Source: Flavobacterium cucumis
GTDB lineage: Bacteria > Bacteroidota > Bacteroidia > Flavobacteriales > Flavobacteriaceae
DNA: 64,000 nucleotides
Direction: 5' to 3'
Assembly: GCF_900148835.1 (NCBI RefSeq)
Contig: NZ_FRYK01000002.1
Span: 310,001-374,000 of the forward strand
Shown here: positions 1 to 9,145 of the stretch, piece after piece
Layout of the letters: each line of letters opens with the position of its first letter
How positions within the stretch are numbered: the first letter of the stretch is position 1
Position numbers and translations under genes: made by a program
The notes under the pieces: generated by a model
Seen by the model: the letters and a program-made list of their open reading frames with translations, nothing else
Told to the model about the DNA's origin: nothing
Database searches by the model: none

Positions 1-381
1 CCTGCCGAAGACAAGCAACAAGAAGTATTGTTCATGAACCGTGCTATCAATCACTTTGCAAAAAATGATGAATTTGAAGAAACGGCTTTCTTAAACGAAG
101 TAATGCAAAATCCAGAATTCATTCCAGAATTCAAAAATTATAAAGTAGATAAAGGTGCCAAATATAGCATCGAAGACGTTTCAAGTTTCCCCATTGCCAA
201 TGCTGCGGTAACTGACGTTCGTCGTTCGTTAAAAAATACGATTCAATTAGACACGAATATCCAAATCAAATTGGATTTCATCAATCCAGAAAGTGCGGAG
301 AAATTCGTTGAAAAAGGTTGGGACGAAGAAAAACAAATGTATTATTACTTGGTTTACTTTAACAAAGAGCAGAAATCGTAA
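1..381 (+). CDS. Nucleoid-associated protein (NdpA/YejK-like), C-terminal part
   Basis: The reading frame is open from the first base of the window, so the gene starts upstream and only the last 126 codons are present. The visible part is acidic and soluble, with a conserved-looking stretch on sequential strands ending in Y-Y-Y-L-V-Y-F-N-K. I recognise it, from memory of Flavobacterium proteins, as the C-terminus of the 37-kDa nucleoid-associated protein family, usually about 350 residues long. Members of that family bind the nucleoid; the exact role in Bacteroidota is not settled. It ends at a clear terminator and is not coupled to the next gene. The family call rests on sequence resemblance only. 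Confidence 0.6.
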   Translation, partial: PAEDKQQEVLFMNRAINHFAKNDEFEETAFLNEVMQNPEFIPEFKNYKVDKGAKYSIEDVSSFPIANAAVTDVRRSLKNTIQLDTNIQIKLDFINPESAEKFVEKGWDEEKQMYYYLVYFNKEQKS

Positions 382-404
382 GGTATTTACATAGAAACAT
401 TAAA

Positions 405-437
405 CCTCAATTACAACTTGTACTTGAGGTTTTTTTC
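405..437 (+). terminator. Rho-independent terminator after the nucleoid-associated gene
   Basis: CCTCAA (405-410) pairs with TTGAGG (424-429) and is followed directly by a run of seven T. It closes the transcript of the truncated gene at the window edge. Confidence 0.75.
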
Positions 438-472
438 TGAAAGAACTTTAACAAAATATTTTGTTTAGCTTT

Positions 473-504
473 TTTGATTTTAAATTAAACATTCTGTATC
501 TTTG
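473..504 (+). promoter_or_regulatory. Promoter of the TetR gene
   Basis: A Bacteroidota-type -7 element TATCTTTG lies at 497-504 with a TTG (-33) at 473-475, spacing 21 bp. The -7 element covers the TTG at 502 that would give the longest reading frame, so translation must start downstream, at the ATG at 523. Confidence 0.7.
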
Positions 505-522
505 AGAAAAATATTTAAAATC

Positions 523-1182
523 ATGGCAAAAAAGAAAGAAATAAACAAAGAAGGGATTTTAAGTTTATACATCGATTATTTCTTAGAACACAACAAGCAA
601 CCACAATCGGTTTATTTGTTTGCCAAACATGCTGGTTTTGAGGAAGGTTTGTTTTACAAACACTACGCCTCTTTTAATCAAATTGAGCAAAACTTTTTCA
701 CTTCGCTATTCGACAATACTCTAGAATTATTAGGAAATAGTGAAGAATTCGTTTCATACGATGCTCGCACGCAACTGTTAAGTTTCTATTTCACGTATTT
801 CGAAATGTTAACCGCCAATAGAAGTTTTGTAGTAGCCTTATTGAAAGAAGACAAAAACAAATTGAAAAGTTTGTCAAAATTGAGCGAATTAAGAAAAAAT
901 TTCAAACAGTTTTACGATACTTTAGACATTGAAAAAATCGATTTAAAACAAGAAAAGTTAATCGAAATTCAAGAGAAAACCATGAGCGAAATGGCTTGGT
1001 TTCAATTCTTATTCACTTTAAAGTTTTGGATTGAAGACACATCAATTTCATTCGAAAAAACCGATATTTTCATTGAAAAATCAGTCAATACTAGTTTTGA
1101 TTTAATGGATACTACTCCATTCAAAAGTCTAATTGATTTTGGTAAATTCATGTGGAAAGAAAGAGGCTCATTTAAAATGTAA
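523..1182 (+). CDS. TetR-family transcriptional regulator
   Basis: A 219-residue protein with an N-terminal helix-turn-helix region (about residues 10-55, with the typical hydrophobic Y/F-K-H-Y pattern of TetR helix 3) and an all-helical C-terminal domain expected to bind a ligand and dimerise. The start at 523 (M-A-K-K-K) is chosen because the -7 promoter element overlaps the longer alternative. The next gene begins 11 bp after the stop codon, so the regulator and the ABC1-type kinase are probably one transcript. No ligand can be deduced. Confidence 0.75.
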   Translation: MAKKKEINKEGILSLYIDYFLEHNKQPQSVYLFAKHAGFEEGLFYKHYASFNQIEQNFFTSLFDNTLELLGNSEEFVSYDARTQLLSFYFTYFEMLTANRSFVVALLKEDKNKLKSLSKLSELRKNFKQFYDTLDIEKIDLKQEKLIEIQEKTMSEMAWFQFLFTLKFWIEDTSISFEKTDIFIEKSVNTSFDLMDTTPFKSLIDFGKFMWKERGSFKM

Positions 1183-1193
1183 GCAAAAACCAT

Positions 1194-2504
1194 ATGAAAA
1201 CAATAGATAGTATCCCAACATCAAAAATCCAACGCGCTTCTAAACTGATTCAAACCGGTGCAAAAGTAGGCGTGAATTATCTCAAATATTACGGTGATAA
1301 AATCACCAAAACCGAAGAAGAAGCCAAAGAATCGCTTAACAAAAATAACGCAGCCGACATTTACGACAGTTTAAAGCAACTGAAAGGAAGTGCTTTGAAG
1401 GTCGCACAAATGTTGAGTATGGACAAAAATATTTTACCAAGAGCTTACGTGGAGAAATTCTCTTTGGCACAATTTTCGGTTCCGCCGTTGTCGGCTCCTT
1501 TGGTGAACAAAACCTTTAAAAATTACTTTGGCAAACAACCAAACGAAATATACGATACCTTCAATGCCACTTCTATAAATGCGGCTAGCATTGGTCAAGT
1601 GCACCAAGCCACCAAGGATGGGAAAAAACTTGCTGTGAAAATTCAATATCCAGGAGTGGCAGAAAGTATTAGTTCGGATTTAGCTTTAGTGAAGCCTATT
1701 GCCATAAAAATGTTCAATATTAAAGGAAAAGATTCCGATAAATATTTCAAAGAAGTTGAAGACAAATTGATTGAAGAAACCAATTACATCAACGAAGTAA
1801 AACAAAGTATAGAAATGGCAGAAGCTTGCCAAAATATTCCAAATTTGATTTTTCCTAAATATTATCCAGAATGGTCTTCGGAAAAAATCATTACAATGGA
1901 TTGGATGACGGGTGAACATTTATCAGAATTCACCGCTCATAATACCGATGCTGAGAAATCAAATATTTTAGGACAAACGCTTTGGGATTTTTACATGTAC
2001 CAAATGCACAATTTAAGAAAAGTACATGCGGATCCGCATCCAGGAAACTTCTTAATTACCAAAGACACGAAATTAGTAGCTTTAGATTTTGGTTGCATAA
2101 AAGAAGTTCCGAATGATTTTTATGTGCCATATTTCGAATTAGCGAAAAAAGAAAACTTGAACAACCCTGAATTCTTCCAGTCAAAATTATACGAATTGGA
2201 AATATTAAGAAAAGAAGACACCAAAGAAGAAGTGGAATTCTTTACCGAAATGTTCCATGAATTATTAAGTCTATTCGCGAGACCTTTTCATGCAGAAGAA
2301 TTCGACTTTTCGGATGAAGAATTTTTCGGTCAAATCGCCGATTTAGGAGAACGTTATTCAAAAAACACCGAACTACGTAACATGAATGGAAATCGCGGTT
2401 CCAAACATTTTATTTACATCAACCGAACTTTCTTTGGCTTGTACAATTTAATGCACGATTTAAAAGCTACAAAAGTTAAAATCAACAACTTTATTCAATA
2501 TTAA
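1194..2504 (+). CDS. ABC1/AarF (UbiB-like) atypical kinase
   Basis: A 436-residue member of the ABC1/ADCK/UbiB atypical kinase family, whose members in other bacteria and in mitochondria support quinone synthesis and lipid homeostasis. Visible features are the KxGQ-type element near residue 70 (here K-V-A-Q, Gly replaced by Ala), an Ala-rich A-S-I-G-Q-V-H loop, the ATP-binding Lys in V-K-I-Q-Y-P-G-V, the catalytic H-A-D-P-H-P-G-N motif and the metal-binding L-D-F-G. No C-terminal membrane helices are evident. It follows a TetR regulator by 11 bp and is probably co-transcribed and controlled by it. The substrate is unknown; Flavobacteria use menaquinone, so a ubiquinone role is unlikely. Confidence 0.85.
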   Translation: MKTIDSIPTSKIQRASKLIQTGAKVGVNYLKYYGDKITKTEEEAKESLNKNNAADIYDSLKQLKGSALKVAQMLSMDKNILPRAYVEKFSLAQFSVPPLSAPLVNKTFKNYFGKQPNEIYDTFNATSINAASIGQVHQATKDGKKLAVKIQYPGVAESISSDLALVKPIAIKMFNIKGKDSDKYFKEVEDKLIEETNYINEVKQSIEMAEACQNIPNLIFPKYYPEWSSEKIITMDWMTGEHLSEFTAHNTDAEKSNILGQTLWDFYMYQMHNLRKVHADPHPGNFLITKDTKLVALDFGCIKEVPNDFYVPYFELAKKENLNNPEFFQSKLYELEILRKEDTKEEVEFFTEMFHELLSLFARPFHAEEFDFSDEEFFGQIADLGERYSKNTELRNMNGNRGSKHFIYINRTFFGLYNLMHDLKATKVKINNFIQY

Positions 2505-2531
2505 TTTTGCCCCAAGCAATACCTTTAAATC

Positions 2532-2562
2532 CCTAACCAAGCCATAATGTTAGGTTTTTTTT
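2532..2562 (+). terminator. Terminator after the ABC1 kinase gene
   Basis: CCTAAC (2532-2537) pairs with GTTAGG (2549-2554), followed by eight T. It ends the TetR-kinase transcript. Confidence 0.75.
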
Positions 2563-2609
2563 ATTTGACATCGATTCCCGTTCGTAACAAATCTGAAATT
2601 CGTTCGTCT

Positions 2610-2617
2610 TATCTTTA
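2610..2617 (+). promoter_or_regulatory. Candidate -7 element for the ABC exporter genes
   Basis: TATCTTTA matches TAnnTTTG at seven of eight positions and lies 20 bp before the TTG start of the ATP-binding subunit. No TTG is present at the right distance upstream, so the call is tentative. Confidence 0.45.
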
Positions 2618-2636
2618 AATCAAAAAACGAACAAAC

Positions 2637-3533
2637 TTGGAAACCATTTTAAAAATCTCGAACCTTCACAAGATTTTCAATAAACACTTGCATGCCGTTA
2701 AAAATGTTTCTTTCGAAATCAAAAAAGGAAATGTTTACGGAATATTAGGTCCAAACGGCTCAGGAAAATCAACTACTTTAGGAATTGTATTAAACGTTGT
2801 CAACAAAACTTCAGGCGATTTTGAATGGTTTGGAGGAAAAGTCGCTACGCATGACGCCTTAAAAAAAGTAGGTGCCATTATCGAAAGACCCAACTTTTAC
2901 CCATACATGACGGCCAAAGAAAATTTGGAATTGGTTTGTAAAATTAAAGGAACAGCTTTTTCAAAAGTGGATGAAAAGTTAGAATTGGTTGGTCTTTTAG
3001 AACGTAAAAACGACAAATTTAAAACGTATTCTTTAGGAATGAAACAGCGTTTAGCCATCGCTTCTGCCCTATTAAATGATCCAGAAATTTTAATTTTAGA
3101 CGAACCAACAAACGGTTTAGACCCACAAGGAATTCGTCAAATTCGAGATATTATCAAAGCAATTGCATCACAAGGAACAACTATTTTATTGGCTTCGCAT
3201 TTATTAGATGAAGTGGAAAAAGTGTGCAGTCATGTGGTAGTTTTACGAAAAGGCGAAATGTTGTATCAAGGAACCGTGCACAACATGATTGAGAATAACA
3301 GTTTCTTCGAACTGAAATCAAAGGATATGGTTCGATTGAAAACCGTTTTAGACGAACAATCTTTTGTAGAAAACACCATTGAAGAAGACGGAAAACTTTT
3401 GGTGTATTTAAAACAAGACATTGCCGCTCAAGATTTGAATTCGCATTTATTTGAGCAAAATATTGTTTTAGAACACTTAGTAAAAAGAAAAAACAGCCTT
3501 GAAGAACAATTCCTTGAACTAACAAAAAACTAA
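2637..3533 (+). CDS. ABC transporter ATP-binding protein (ABC-2 exporter type)
   Basis: A 298-residue ATPase of the bacitracin/antibiotic-exporter type. Walker A G-P-N-G-S-G-K-S-T lies near residue 40, the signature Y-S-L-G-M-K-Q-R-L near 135 and Walker B with its Glu in I-L-I-L-D-E-P near 158; the last 80 residues are the regulatory extension usual in this subfamily. The reading frame begins at a TTG; no better ATG lies nearby, and the conserved start of the domain (I-L-K-I-S-N-L-H-K) follows at once. The permease gene begins 7 bp downstream, so the two form a simple exporter. The substrate cannot be read from the sequence. Confidence 0.85.
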   Translation: METILKISNLHKIFNKHLHAVKNVSFEIKKGNVYGILGPNGSGKSTTLGIVLNVVNKTSGDFEWFGGKVATHDALKKVGAIIERPNFYPYMTAKENLELVCKIKGTAFSKVDEKLELVGLLERKNDKFKTYSLGMKQRLAIASALLNDPEILILDEPTNGLDPQGIRQIRDIIKAIASQGTTILLASHLLDEVEKVCSHVVVLRKGEMLYQGTVHNMIENNSFFELKSKDMVRLKTVLDEQSFVENTIEEDGKLLVYLKQDIAAQDLNSHLFEQNIVLEHLVKRKNSLEEQFLELTKN

Positions 3534-3540
3534 CCCACCG

Positions 3541-4392
3541 ATGAAAAGATTACTTTCTATAGAATTTCAAAAAATTTGGAAAAACAAAGCTAGTCGCGTT
3601 TTATTATTAACCTACTTTGTTTTATTAAGTTTCATTGCTTTAATTGCTTCTATCAAATTTAGCATTGGAACTTTTGAAATCAGAATTGCTGACCAAGGCA
3701 TTTTCAATTTCCCATACATTTGGCATTTCAACACATATGTTGCGGCATTTTTCAAAATATTCTTAGCCATTGTTATTGTTTCTATGATGGCAAATGAATA
3801 CACTTACGGAACGCTAAAGCAAAACCTTATTGATGGATTAAGCAAAAAAGAATTTATTCTTTCAAAATTTCTTGTAGTAGCTAGTTTTACTGTAGCTTCA
3901 ACTGTTTTCGTATTCATCATGTCATTAATATTAGGGTTTTCATTCTCATCTTACAATGAATTGTCTATTGTATTTACTGACTTAGAATATTTATTAGCCT
4001 TTTTCATCAAACTTTTTGCTTTTTTCTCTTTTTGTTTGTTCTTGGGGATTTTAGTAAAGCGAAGTGCATTTGCTCTTGGATTCTTATTCGTTTGGTTTGT
4101 TGCCGAAAACATATTTTATTGGATTATAAAATTTGTTATTTTGGGCGGAGATGATAAACACAAAAATTTTGGAGACACTATCATTCAATATTTCCCAATA
4201 GAAGCCATGAGCAATCTAGTAAAAGAACCTATTACTCGTCTTAGCGCAATCAAAACTATTGAAAATGCTGTTGGAGGTGCCCAAACAGCTAAAGACTATA
4301 GTATTCATTTCTCGCAAATTAGCATCGTTTTAGTTTGGACTTTTATATTTATTTTAACATCTTATTACATTTTGAAAAAGCGTGATTTATAG
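3541..4392 (+). CDS. ABC-2 type transporter permease
   Basis: A 283-residue integral membrane protein with about six hydrophobic segments, the first at residues 18-40 and the last just before a C-terminal K-K-R-D-L. A short exterior loop near residues 45-65 separates the first two helices, as in ABC-2 permeases related to the NatB/BcrB group. It lies directly after the ATP-binding subunit and almost certainly forms a homodimeric channel with it. The stop codon lies at the -7 element of the next gene, so the downstream gene has its own promoter. Confidence 0.8.
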   Translation: MKRLLSIEFQKIWKNKASRVLLLTYFVLLSFIALIASIKFSIGTFEIRIADQGIFNFPYIWHFNTYVAAFFKIFLAIVIVSMMANEYTYGTLKQNLIDGLSKKEFILSKFLVVASFTVASTVFVFIMSLILGFSFSSYNELSIVFTDLEYLLAFFIKLFAFFSFCLFLGILVKRSAFALGFLFVWFVAENIFYWIIKFVILGGDDKHKNFGDTIIQYFPIEAMSNLVKEPITRLSAIKTIENAVGGAQTAKDYSIHFSQISIVLVWTFIFILTSYYILKKRDL

Positions 4393-4400
4393 TATCTTTG
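4371..4400 (+). promoter_or_regulatory. Promoter of the choice-of-anchor L cargo gene
   Basis: TTTG at 4371-4374 (-33) and TATCTTTG at 4393-4400 (-7), spacing 18 bp. The promoter overlaps the end of the upstream permease gene and leaves a leader of only a few bases before the ATG at 4408. Confidence 0.75.
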
Positions 4401-4407
4401 CGATATT

Positions 4408-6426
4408 ATGAAGAGACTAAAAAACACGTTCTACAGTTTTTTGTTTTTGTGTGGATTTTTTATAAGTTTTGCACAAAATATAACAGTTGACGAGGGATTT
4501 ACCCCACAATATCTTGTAAACGACATTCTAGTTAACAGTAGCTGTGCAAATGTTCTAAACGTTAGCGTTTCTGGAGGAAATTTTGCAAGTGGTGAAAAAA
4601 GCTTTGGTTTTTTTGATGCTACTGGCACTTCTTTCCCATTTCAAAATGGTATTGTATTATCAACTGGAAAAATTGTAAACGCACAAGGTCCAAACGCTAC
4701 CCTATCTGATGATGGTGGAAACATGGGTTGGGATGGCGATCCGGACTTAAACCAAGCCCTTGGATTGAGTAATTCTTTTAATGCTACAATTTTAGAATTT
4801 GATTTCGTCCCTTTAGGCAATAAAATTAGTTTTGACTATATTTTTTCATCAGAACAATATTTATTGAATCCATCCTCTGGGCAATGTAATTTCACGGATG
4901 GTTTTGTTTTTTTGTTAAGAAGAAATGGAGATTTAAATTATCAGAACTTAGCCGTAGTTCCAAACACCAACATACCTGTAAAAGTAAATACTGTAAGAGG
5001 GGCTGGAACCATTTGTCCCCCAGCAAATGAATCCTATTTTGATGCTTTTAATGACATAAATCACCCAACAAATTTCAACGGTCAAACCAAAGTTTTAACC
5101 GCATCGTCCGATGTAATTCCGGGCGAAACATATCACATCAAATTAGTTATCGCTGACGAAGGAAATCACCGCTTTGACTCAGCCATATTCTTAGGAGGTG
5201 GGAGTTTTAATTTCGGTATCGATATTGGAGACGATCGTTTGATTGCAACTGGAAACCCATTATGCCCAAACGAAACGCTAACAGTAGACGCAACGCAAAT
5301 TGGCGCTACATCCTATCAGTGGTTTCAAGACACGAATTTAATTCTAGGTGCTACAAATCCAACGTTTGACATTACAACTGCAGGAGATTATTTGGTTGAA
5401 ATTAATTACGGAGCTTCCTGTCAAACAACAGGAACAATTAAAGTTGAATATGCTGAAGCCTTAGTCCTAAATCAAAATTCATTTACTGAGTGTGATGCGG
5501 ATAACAATCAAGACGGAATTACTACTTTTAACTTAGATGCCATTAGAGGCCAATTGTTTACAAATCTTCCTGCAAACTATATCGTATCTTTTTTTGAAAG
5601 TCAAACCAGCACTTCTTCATTACCTTCAAATTATACCAATACAAATCCAGACAGCGAAACAATCTATGCAAGAATCATGAATATCCAAGGTTGTTACACT
5701 GATTTTCCAATAAATTTAACGATAAATACTTTCGATGAAATTCTAGTAGATGAAACTGTTGGACTGTGTGAAAATGGTATCATAACATTAGATGCTGGTA
5801 GCGGTTTTTCAACCTATTTATGGAATACAAATCCACCACAATTTACTCAAGAAATTTCGGTAACTTCAGGGGGAACTTATGAAGTTATTCTAACCAATGC
5901 TTTAAACTGTTCTAAAACAAAAACTTTTACAGTTGAAACTTCAAGTATTGCGTTCATAGAAGAGATTATCATTAATGATTTCCAAGAAAATAATTCGGCA
6001 ACCGTCCAAATTGCAACTTCTAGTCTTGGAGATTATGAATTTTCATTAGATGGCATCAATTATCAAGATTCTAATGTGTTTTTAAATTTACAACCAGGTG
6101 AGTACATAGTATATGTACAAGACAAAAAAGGATGTGGCATTTCATTTGAATCCTTTTACATATTAGACTATCCCAAATTTTTTACTCCTAACGGTGATGG
6201 CTACAACGACACTTGGACTATAAAAAACTTAGACAAACGAAATTTACAAAATAATATCATTTCTGTATTTGATCGATATGGAAAACTTTTAAAACAATTT
6301 GTTGGTTTAGGAGAAGGATGGAATGGGACTTTTAATGGCAGTGCATTGCCCGCCACAGATTACTGGTTTGAAATGAAATTAGAAAATGGAAAATCATTAA
6401 AAGGTCATTTTGCATTAAAACGTTAG
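4408..6426 (+). CDS. Secreted choice-of-anchor L protein with T9SS type B sorting domain
   Basis: A 672-residue exported protein. A signal peptide (residues 1-22, ending F-A-Q) is followed by a domain of about 250 residues that resembles the choice-of-anchor L family (V-N-D-I-L-V then S-G-G-N-F, I-V-L-S-T-G and a D-G-D-P-D-L Asp-rich loop). Two Ig-like/PKD-like segments follow. The last 85 residues match the gliding-motility-associated C-terminal domain used as a type B T9SS signal: F-F-T-P-N-G-D-G-Y-N-D-T-W near 590, an I-S-V-F-D-R-Y-G-K strand and a final K-G-H-F-A-L-K-R. It is expected on the cell surface or in the medium after export by T9SS. Adhesive function is an inference. Confidence 0.85.
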   Translation: MKRLKNTFYSFLFLCGFFISFAQNITVDEGFTPQYLVNDILVNSSCANVLNVSVSGGNFASGEKSFGFFDATGTSFPFQNGIVLSTGKIVNAQGPNATLSDDGGNMGWDGDPDLNQALGLSNSFNATILEFDFVPLGNKISFDYIFSSEQYLLNPSSGQCNFTDGFVFLLRRNGDLNYQNLAVVPNTNIPVKVNTVRGAGTICPPANESYFDAFNDINHPTNFNGQTKVLTASSDVIPGETYHIKLVIADEGNHRFDSAIFLGGGSFNFGIDIGDDRLIATGNPLCPNETLTVDATQIGATSYQWFQDTNLILGATNPTFDITTAGDYLVEINYGASCQTTGTIKVEYAEALVLNQNSFTECDADNNQDGITTFNLDAIRGQLFTNLPANYIVSFFESQTSTSSLPSNYTNTNPDSETIYARIMNIQGCYTDFPINLTINTFDEILVDETVGLCENGIITLDAGSGFSTYLWNTNPPQFTQEISVTSGGTYEVILTNALNCSKTKTFTVETSSIAFIEEIIINDFQENNSATVQIATSSLGDYEFSLDGINYQDSNVFLNLQPGEYIVYVQDKKGCGISFESFYILDYPKFFTPNGDGYNDTWTIKNLDKRNLQNNIISVFDRYGKLLKQFVGLGEGWNGTFNGSALPATDYWFEMKLENGKSLKGHFALKR

Positions 6427-6470
6427 GCATAATTATTGCAGAATAGATTACAAAATAATATATTCGCAGT

Positions 6471-7481
6471 ATGATGCAAATACACGAAATTGAAGCTATA
6501 AAATCACTTTTAGCTACAACAAAAGAAATTACAATTATACCCCATAGAAACCCAGACGGAGACGCAATGGGGGCTACTTTAGGATTATACCACACGCTAA
6601 AACAATTACAACACAATGTAGTCGTTATGGCACCAAACGAGTTTCCTGATTTCTTAGCTTGGCTACCCGAAAGTGAAAAAGTGGTTATTTTTGAACGTAG
6701 TTTTGATACATGCAAAAGAATTTTAGAAAAAACGGAATTACTTTTCACTTTAGATTTTAATGCATTGCATCGTACTGGCGAGCAAATGGAAAATGTGCTT
6801 AAAACACTAACGGTTCCAAGTATAATGATTGATCACCATCAAGCCCCAGACAATTATGCAACGCATACTTTTTCTGACACATCTTATGGCTCAACTTGTG
6901 AAATGGTCTTCGATTTCATACACCAATTAAGTCTTGAAAATCTAATTAACAAAACAGTTGCTACATGTTTATATACCGGTATTGTTACTGATTCTGGTAG
7001 TTTTCGTTTTCCTAAAACAACAAGCAAAACTCACAAATGTGTAGCCGAACTCATTGACAAAGGGATAAATAACAGTGAAATTCACAATTTACTTTTTGAC
7101 AACTCTTCCTTAAATCGTTTGTTGCTGTTAGGTAAAGCGCTTCAAAATTTGAAAATGCTACCCGAATATAAAACTACATATATCACTCTTACACAAGAGG
7201 AATTAAACGAATTTGGTCATCAAAAAGGAGATACAGAAGGAATCGTTAATTATGGATTAAGCATAAAAGGGATTGATTTTACCGCTATTTTCATAGAAAA
7301 TAAAGAAGAGGGAATAATCAAAATTTCATTCCGTTCTCAAGGCGCTTTTGATGTAAATGATTTTGCAAGAAATCATTTTAGTGGTGGCGGTCATATTAAT
7401 GCTGCTGGTGGAAAATCTTTTTTATCTCTTGAAGAAACCGTACAACAATTTATTGCTATTTTAGCAAAAGAAAAAAAGTAA
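6471..7481 (+). CDS. nrnA: DHH-family phosphoesterase (NrnA-like nanoRNase/pAp phosphatase)
   Basis: A 336-residue DHH/DHHA1 protein. Metal-binding motifs are visible in order: H-R-N-P-D-G-D-A near residue 24, D-F-N near 96, the D-H-H motif in I-D-H-H-Q-A-P near 120 and a D-S-G-S-F-R-F element near 175. The C-terminal DHHA1 domain shows G-G-G-H-I-N-A-A-G-G near residue 305. The family degrades 2-5 nucleotide RNA fragments and dephosphorylates pAp in bacteria lacking Orn. It heads a tight gene run: gldI begins 2 bp after the stop. Translation may begin at 6471 or at the second ATG, 6474. Confidence 0.85.
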   Translation: MMQIHEIEAIKSLLATTKEITIIPHRNPDGDAMGATLGLYHTLKQLQHNVVVMAPNEFPDFLAWLPESEKVVIFERSFDTCKRILEKTELLFTLDFNALHRTGEQMENVLKTLTVPSIMIDHHQAPDNYATHTFSDTSYGSTCEMVFDFIHQLSLENLINKTVATCLYTGIVTDSGSFRFPKTTSKTHKCVAELIDKGINNSEIHNLLFDNSSLNRLLLLGKALQNLKMLPEYKTTYITLTQEELNEFGHQKGDTEGIVNYGLSIKGIDFTAIFIENKEEGIIKISFRSQGAFDVNDFARNHFSGGGHINAAGGKSFLSLEETVQQFIAILAKEKK

Positions 7482-7483
7482 TT

Positions 7484-8044
7484 ATGAATATAAAAAATAG
7501 TATTCTTTTCGGACTGTTTGTTTTGCTTACAAGTTGTTCACAACAACAACAAGCTAGAAAACCAATATCACATTCTTCGGGAACTTTTATAAAAGAGTCC
7601 ATTGAAAGAAATATAAAATTAGTAGCTTCAGAAGAAAAGATAATTGATTCAATCATTAAAAATGATACCCTAAAAGAATATCTAGCTTCGAACAAAGGAT
7701 ATTGGTACAAATATGAAACTAAAGTTAACACCATTTCAACTCCCCCAAAAAGAGGAGATATCGCCTATTTTGACTACGAAGTAAAAGATATCTTAAGTAG
7801 AATCATTTACACTAAAGAAGACACAAAACCTCAAGAATATTTCGTAGACAAAGAAAATATAATGATGGGATTACGAGATGGAATAAAATTAATGAAAAAA
7901 GGCGAAACAGTTACTTTTATATTTCCGTCACACATGGCGTATGGCTATCACGGAGATAATAAAAAAATTGGAACAAATGAGCCTCTCATATGTACTGTTA
8001 CTTTAAATGATATAAAAATCGATACCCCAACAAAAAACAACTAA
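7484..8044 (+). CDS. gldI: Gliding motility lipoprotein GldI, FKBP-type peptidyl-prolyl isomerase
   Basis: A 186-residue lipoprotein. A signal peptide with lipobox L-T-S-C places the mature Cys at residue 18. The C-terminal half is an FKBP domain (D-I-A-Y-F-D-Y-E-V, then M-G-L-R-D-G-I-K-L-M-K-K-G-E and A-Y-G-Y-H-G-D). Length and architecture fit GldI, which is needed for gliding in Flavobacterium johnsoniae and is thought to help fold T9SS or motility components outside the inner membrane. It sits between nrnA and two further isomerases with gaps of 1-2 bp, so one operon for extracytoplasmic folding is likely. Confidence 0.85.
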   Translation: MNIKNSILFGLFVLLTSCSQQQQARKPISHSSGTFIKESIERNIKLVASEEKIIDSIIKNDTLKEYLASNKGYWYKYETKVNTISTPPKRGDIAYFDYEVKDILSRIIYTKEDTKPQEYFVDKENIMMGLRDGIKLMKKGETVTFIFPSHMAYGYHGDNKKIGTNEPLICTVTLNDIKIDTPTKNN

Positions 8045-8045
8045 A

Positions 8046-9137
8046 ATGAAATCAATCCACATTCTTTTTCTAGGCTTACTCATTTTTTTCACATCCTGTT
8101 CTAAATCTTATGACAAACTAAAAGAAGGTATCTATGCGGATATAGAGACCTCAAAAGGGAATATTATTATTAAACTTGAATATCAAAAAGTTCCAAACAC
8201 GGTTGCGAACTTCATCACGCTTGCAGAAGGTAAAAATCCGTTTGTAAGTAACGAATTCAAAAACAAACCTTTTTATGATGGTTTAAAATTCCATAGAGTC
8301 ATTCCTGACTTTATGATACAAGGTGGTGATCCAAATGGCGATGGCTCTGGTGGTCCTGGCTACAAATTCAAAGATGAATTTCATCCAAATTTAAGACACT
8401 CTAAAGCCGGGATAGTATCGATGGCTAATGCAGGACCTAATACAAATGGAAGTCAATTTTTTATTACACACAAAGAGACACCATGGTTAGATAACGTTCA
8501 TAGTGTGTTTGGCGAAGTTGTAGAAGGCTTAGAAATCATAAACACAATTCAAGCTGATGATGTTATTGAAAATTTAAAAATCATACGCATCGGAAATGAA
8601 GCAAAAAAATTTGACGCACTAAAAATATTTAAAAATTACTATTCAACTGTAGCAAAAGAAATTAAAGAAGCAGAAGAAAAAGCAAAAGAAATTACTGAAA
8701 ACAAAGCAAAAGAAATTGCCAAATTAAAAGCCACTGGTACAAAAACATCATCAGGTCTTATTTATCAGGTCTTATCTAAAGGGAATGAAAAAAAACCTGC
8801 AAATGGAGCGCAAGTATTTATAAATTATGCTGGATTTTTAGAAAACGGACAACTATTTGACACCAGCATTGAAAGTGTTGCTAAATTTTTTGGAAAATAT
8901 AACGTACAAAGAGCACAACAAGGAGGCTACACTCCTATCCCTTCTACTATAGGAAATTTACAATTTATCCCCGGATTTGTTGAAGGCATCAATATGATGA
9001 ATTTTGGAGACAAACTTATGCTATATATTCCATCGCAATTAGGATACGGAGAACAAGGCGCTGGGGATGTAATCCCTCCAAATGCAAACATAATTTTTGA
9101 AGTTGAACTTTTAGAAAATAACACACCAAACAAATAA
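8046..9137 (+). CDS. Lipoprotein cyclophilin-FKBP fusion peptidyl-prolyl isomerase (copy 1)
   Basis: A 363-residue double isomerase. A lipobox (F-T-S-C, Cys near residue 18) follows a short signal peptide. Residues about 30-180 form a cyclophilin domain with F-H-R-V-I-P-D-F-M-I-Q-G-G, N-G-S-Q-F-F-I-T and P-W-L-D, keeping the Trp of the active-site pocket. A charged helical linker (E-A-E-E-K-A-K-E) leads to an FKBP domain at about 245-358 with I-N-Y-A-G, F-I-P-G-F and Y-G-E-Q-G-A-G; the Trp that floors the FKBP pocket is Phe here, and about 18 extra residues are inserted before it. The next gene encodes a paralogue 8 bp on. Confidence 0.85.
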   Translation: MKSIHILFLGLLIFFTSCSKSYDKLKEGIYADIETSKGNIIIKLEYQKVPNTVANFITLAEGKNPFVSNEFKNKPFYDGLKFHRVIPDFMIQGGDPNGDGSGGPGYKFKDEFHPNLRHSKAGIVSMANAGPNTNGSQFFITHKETPWLDNVHSVFGEVVEGLEIINTIQADDVIENLKIIRIGNEAKKFDALKIFKNYYSTVAKEIKEAEEKAKEITENKAKEIAKLKATGTKTSSGLIYQVLSKGNEKKPANGAQVFINYAGFLENGQLFDTSIESVAKFFGKYNVQRAQQGGYTPIPSTIGNLQFIPGFVEGINMMNFGDKLMLYIPSQLGYGEQGAGDVIPPNANIIFEVELLENNTPNK

Positions 9138-9145
9138 GTCTAAAA

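Noticed and set aside
1002..1193. Small antisense frame at the end of the TetR gene
   Set aside because: It lies over the TetR coding sequence with no promoter element or recognisable motif.
6332..6748. 138-codon antisense frame over the cargo/nrnA junction
   Set aside because: It overlaps two well-supported genes on the other strand and has no recognisable domain.
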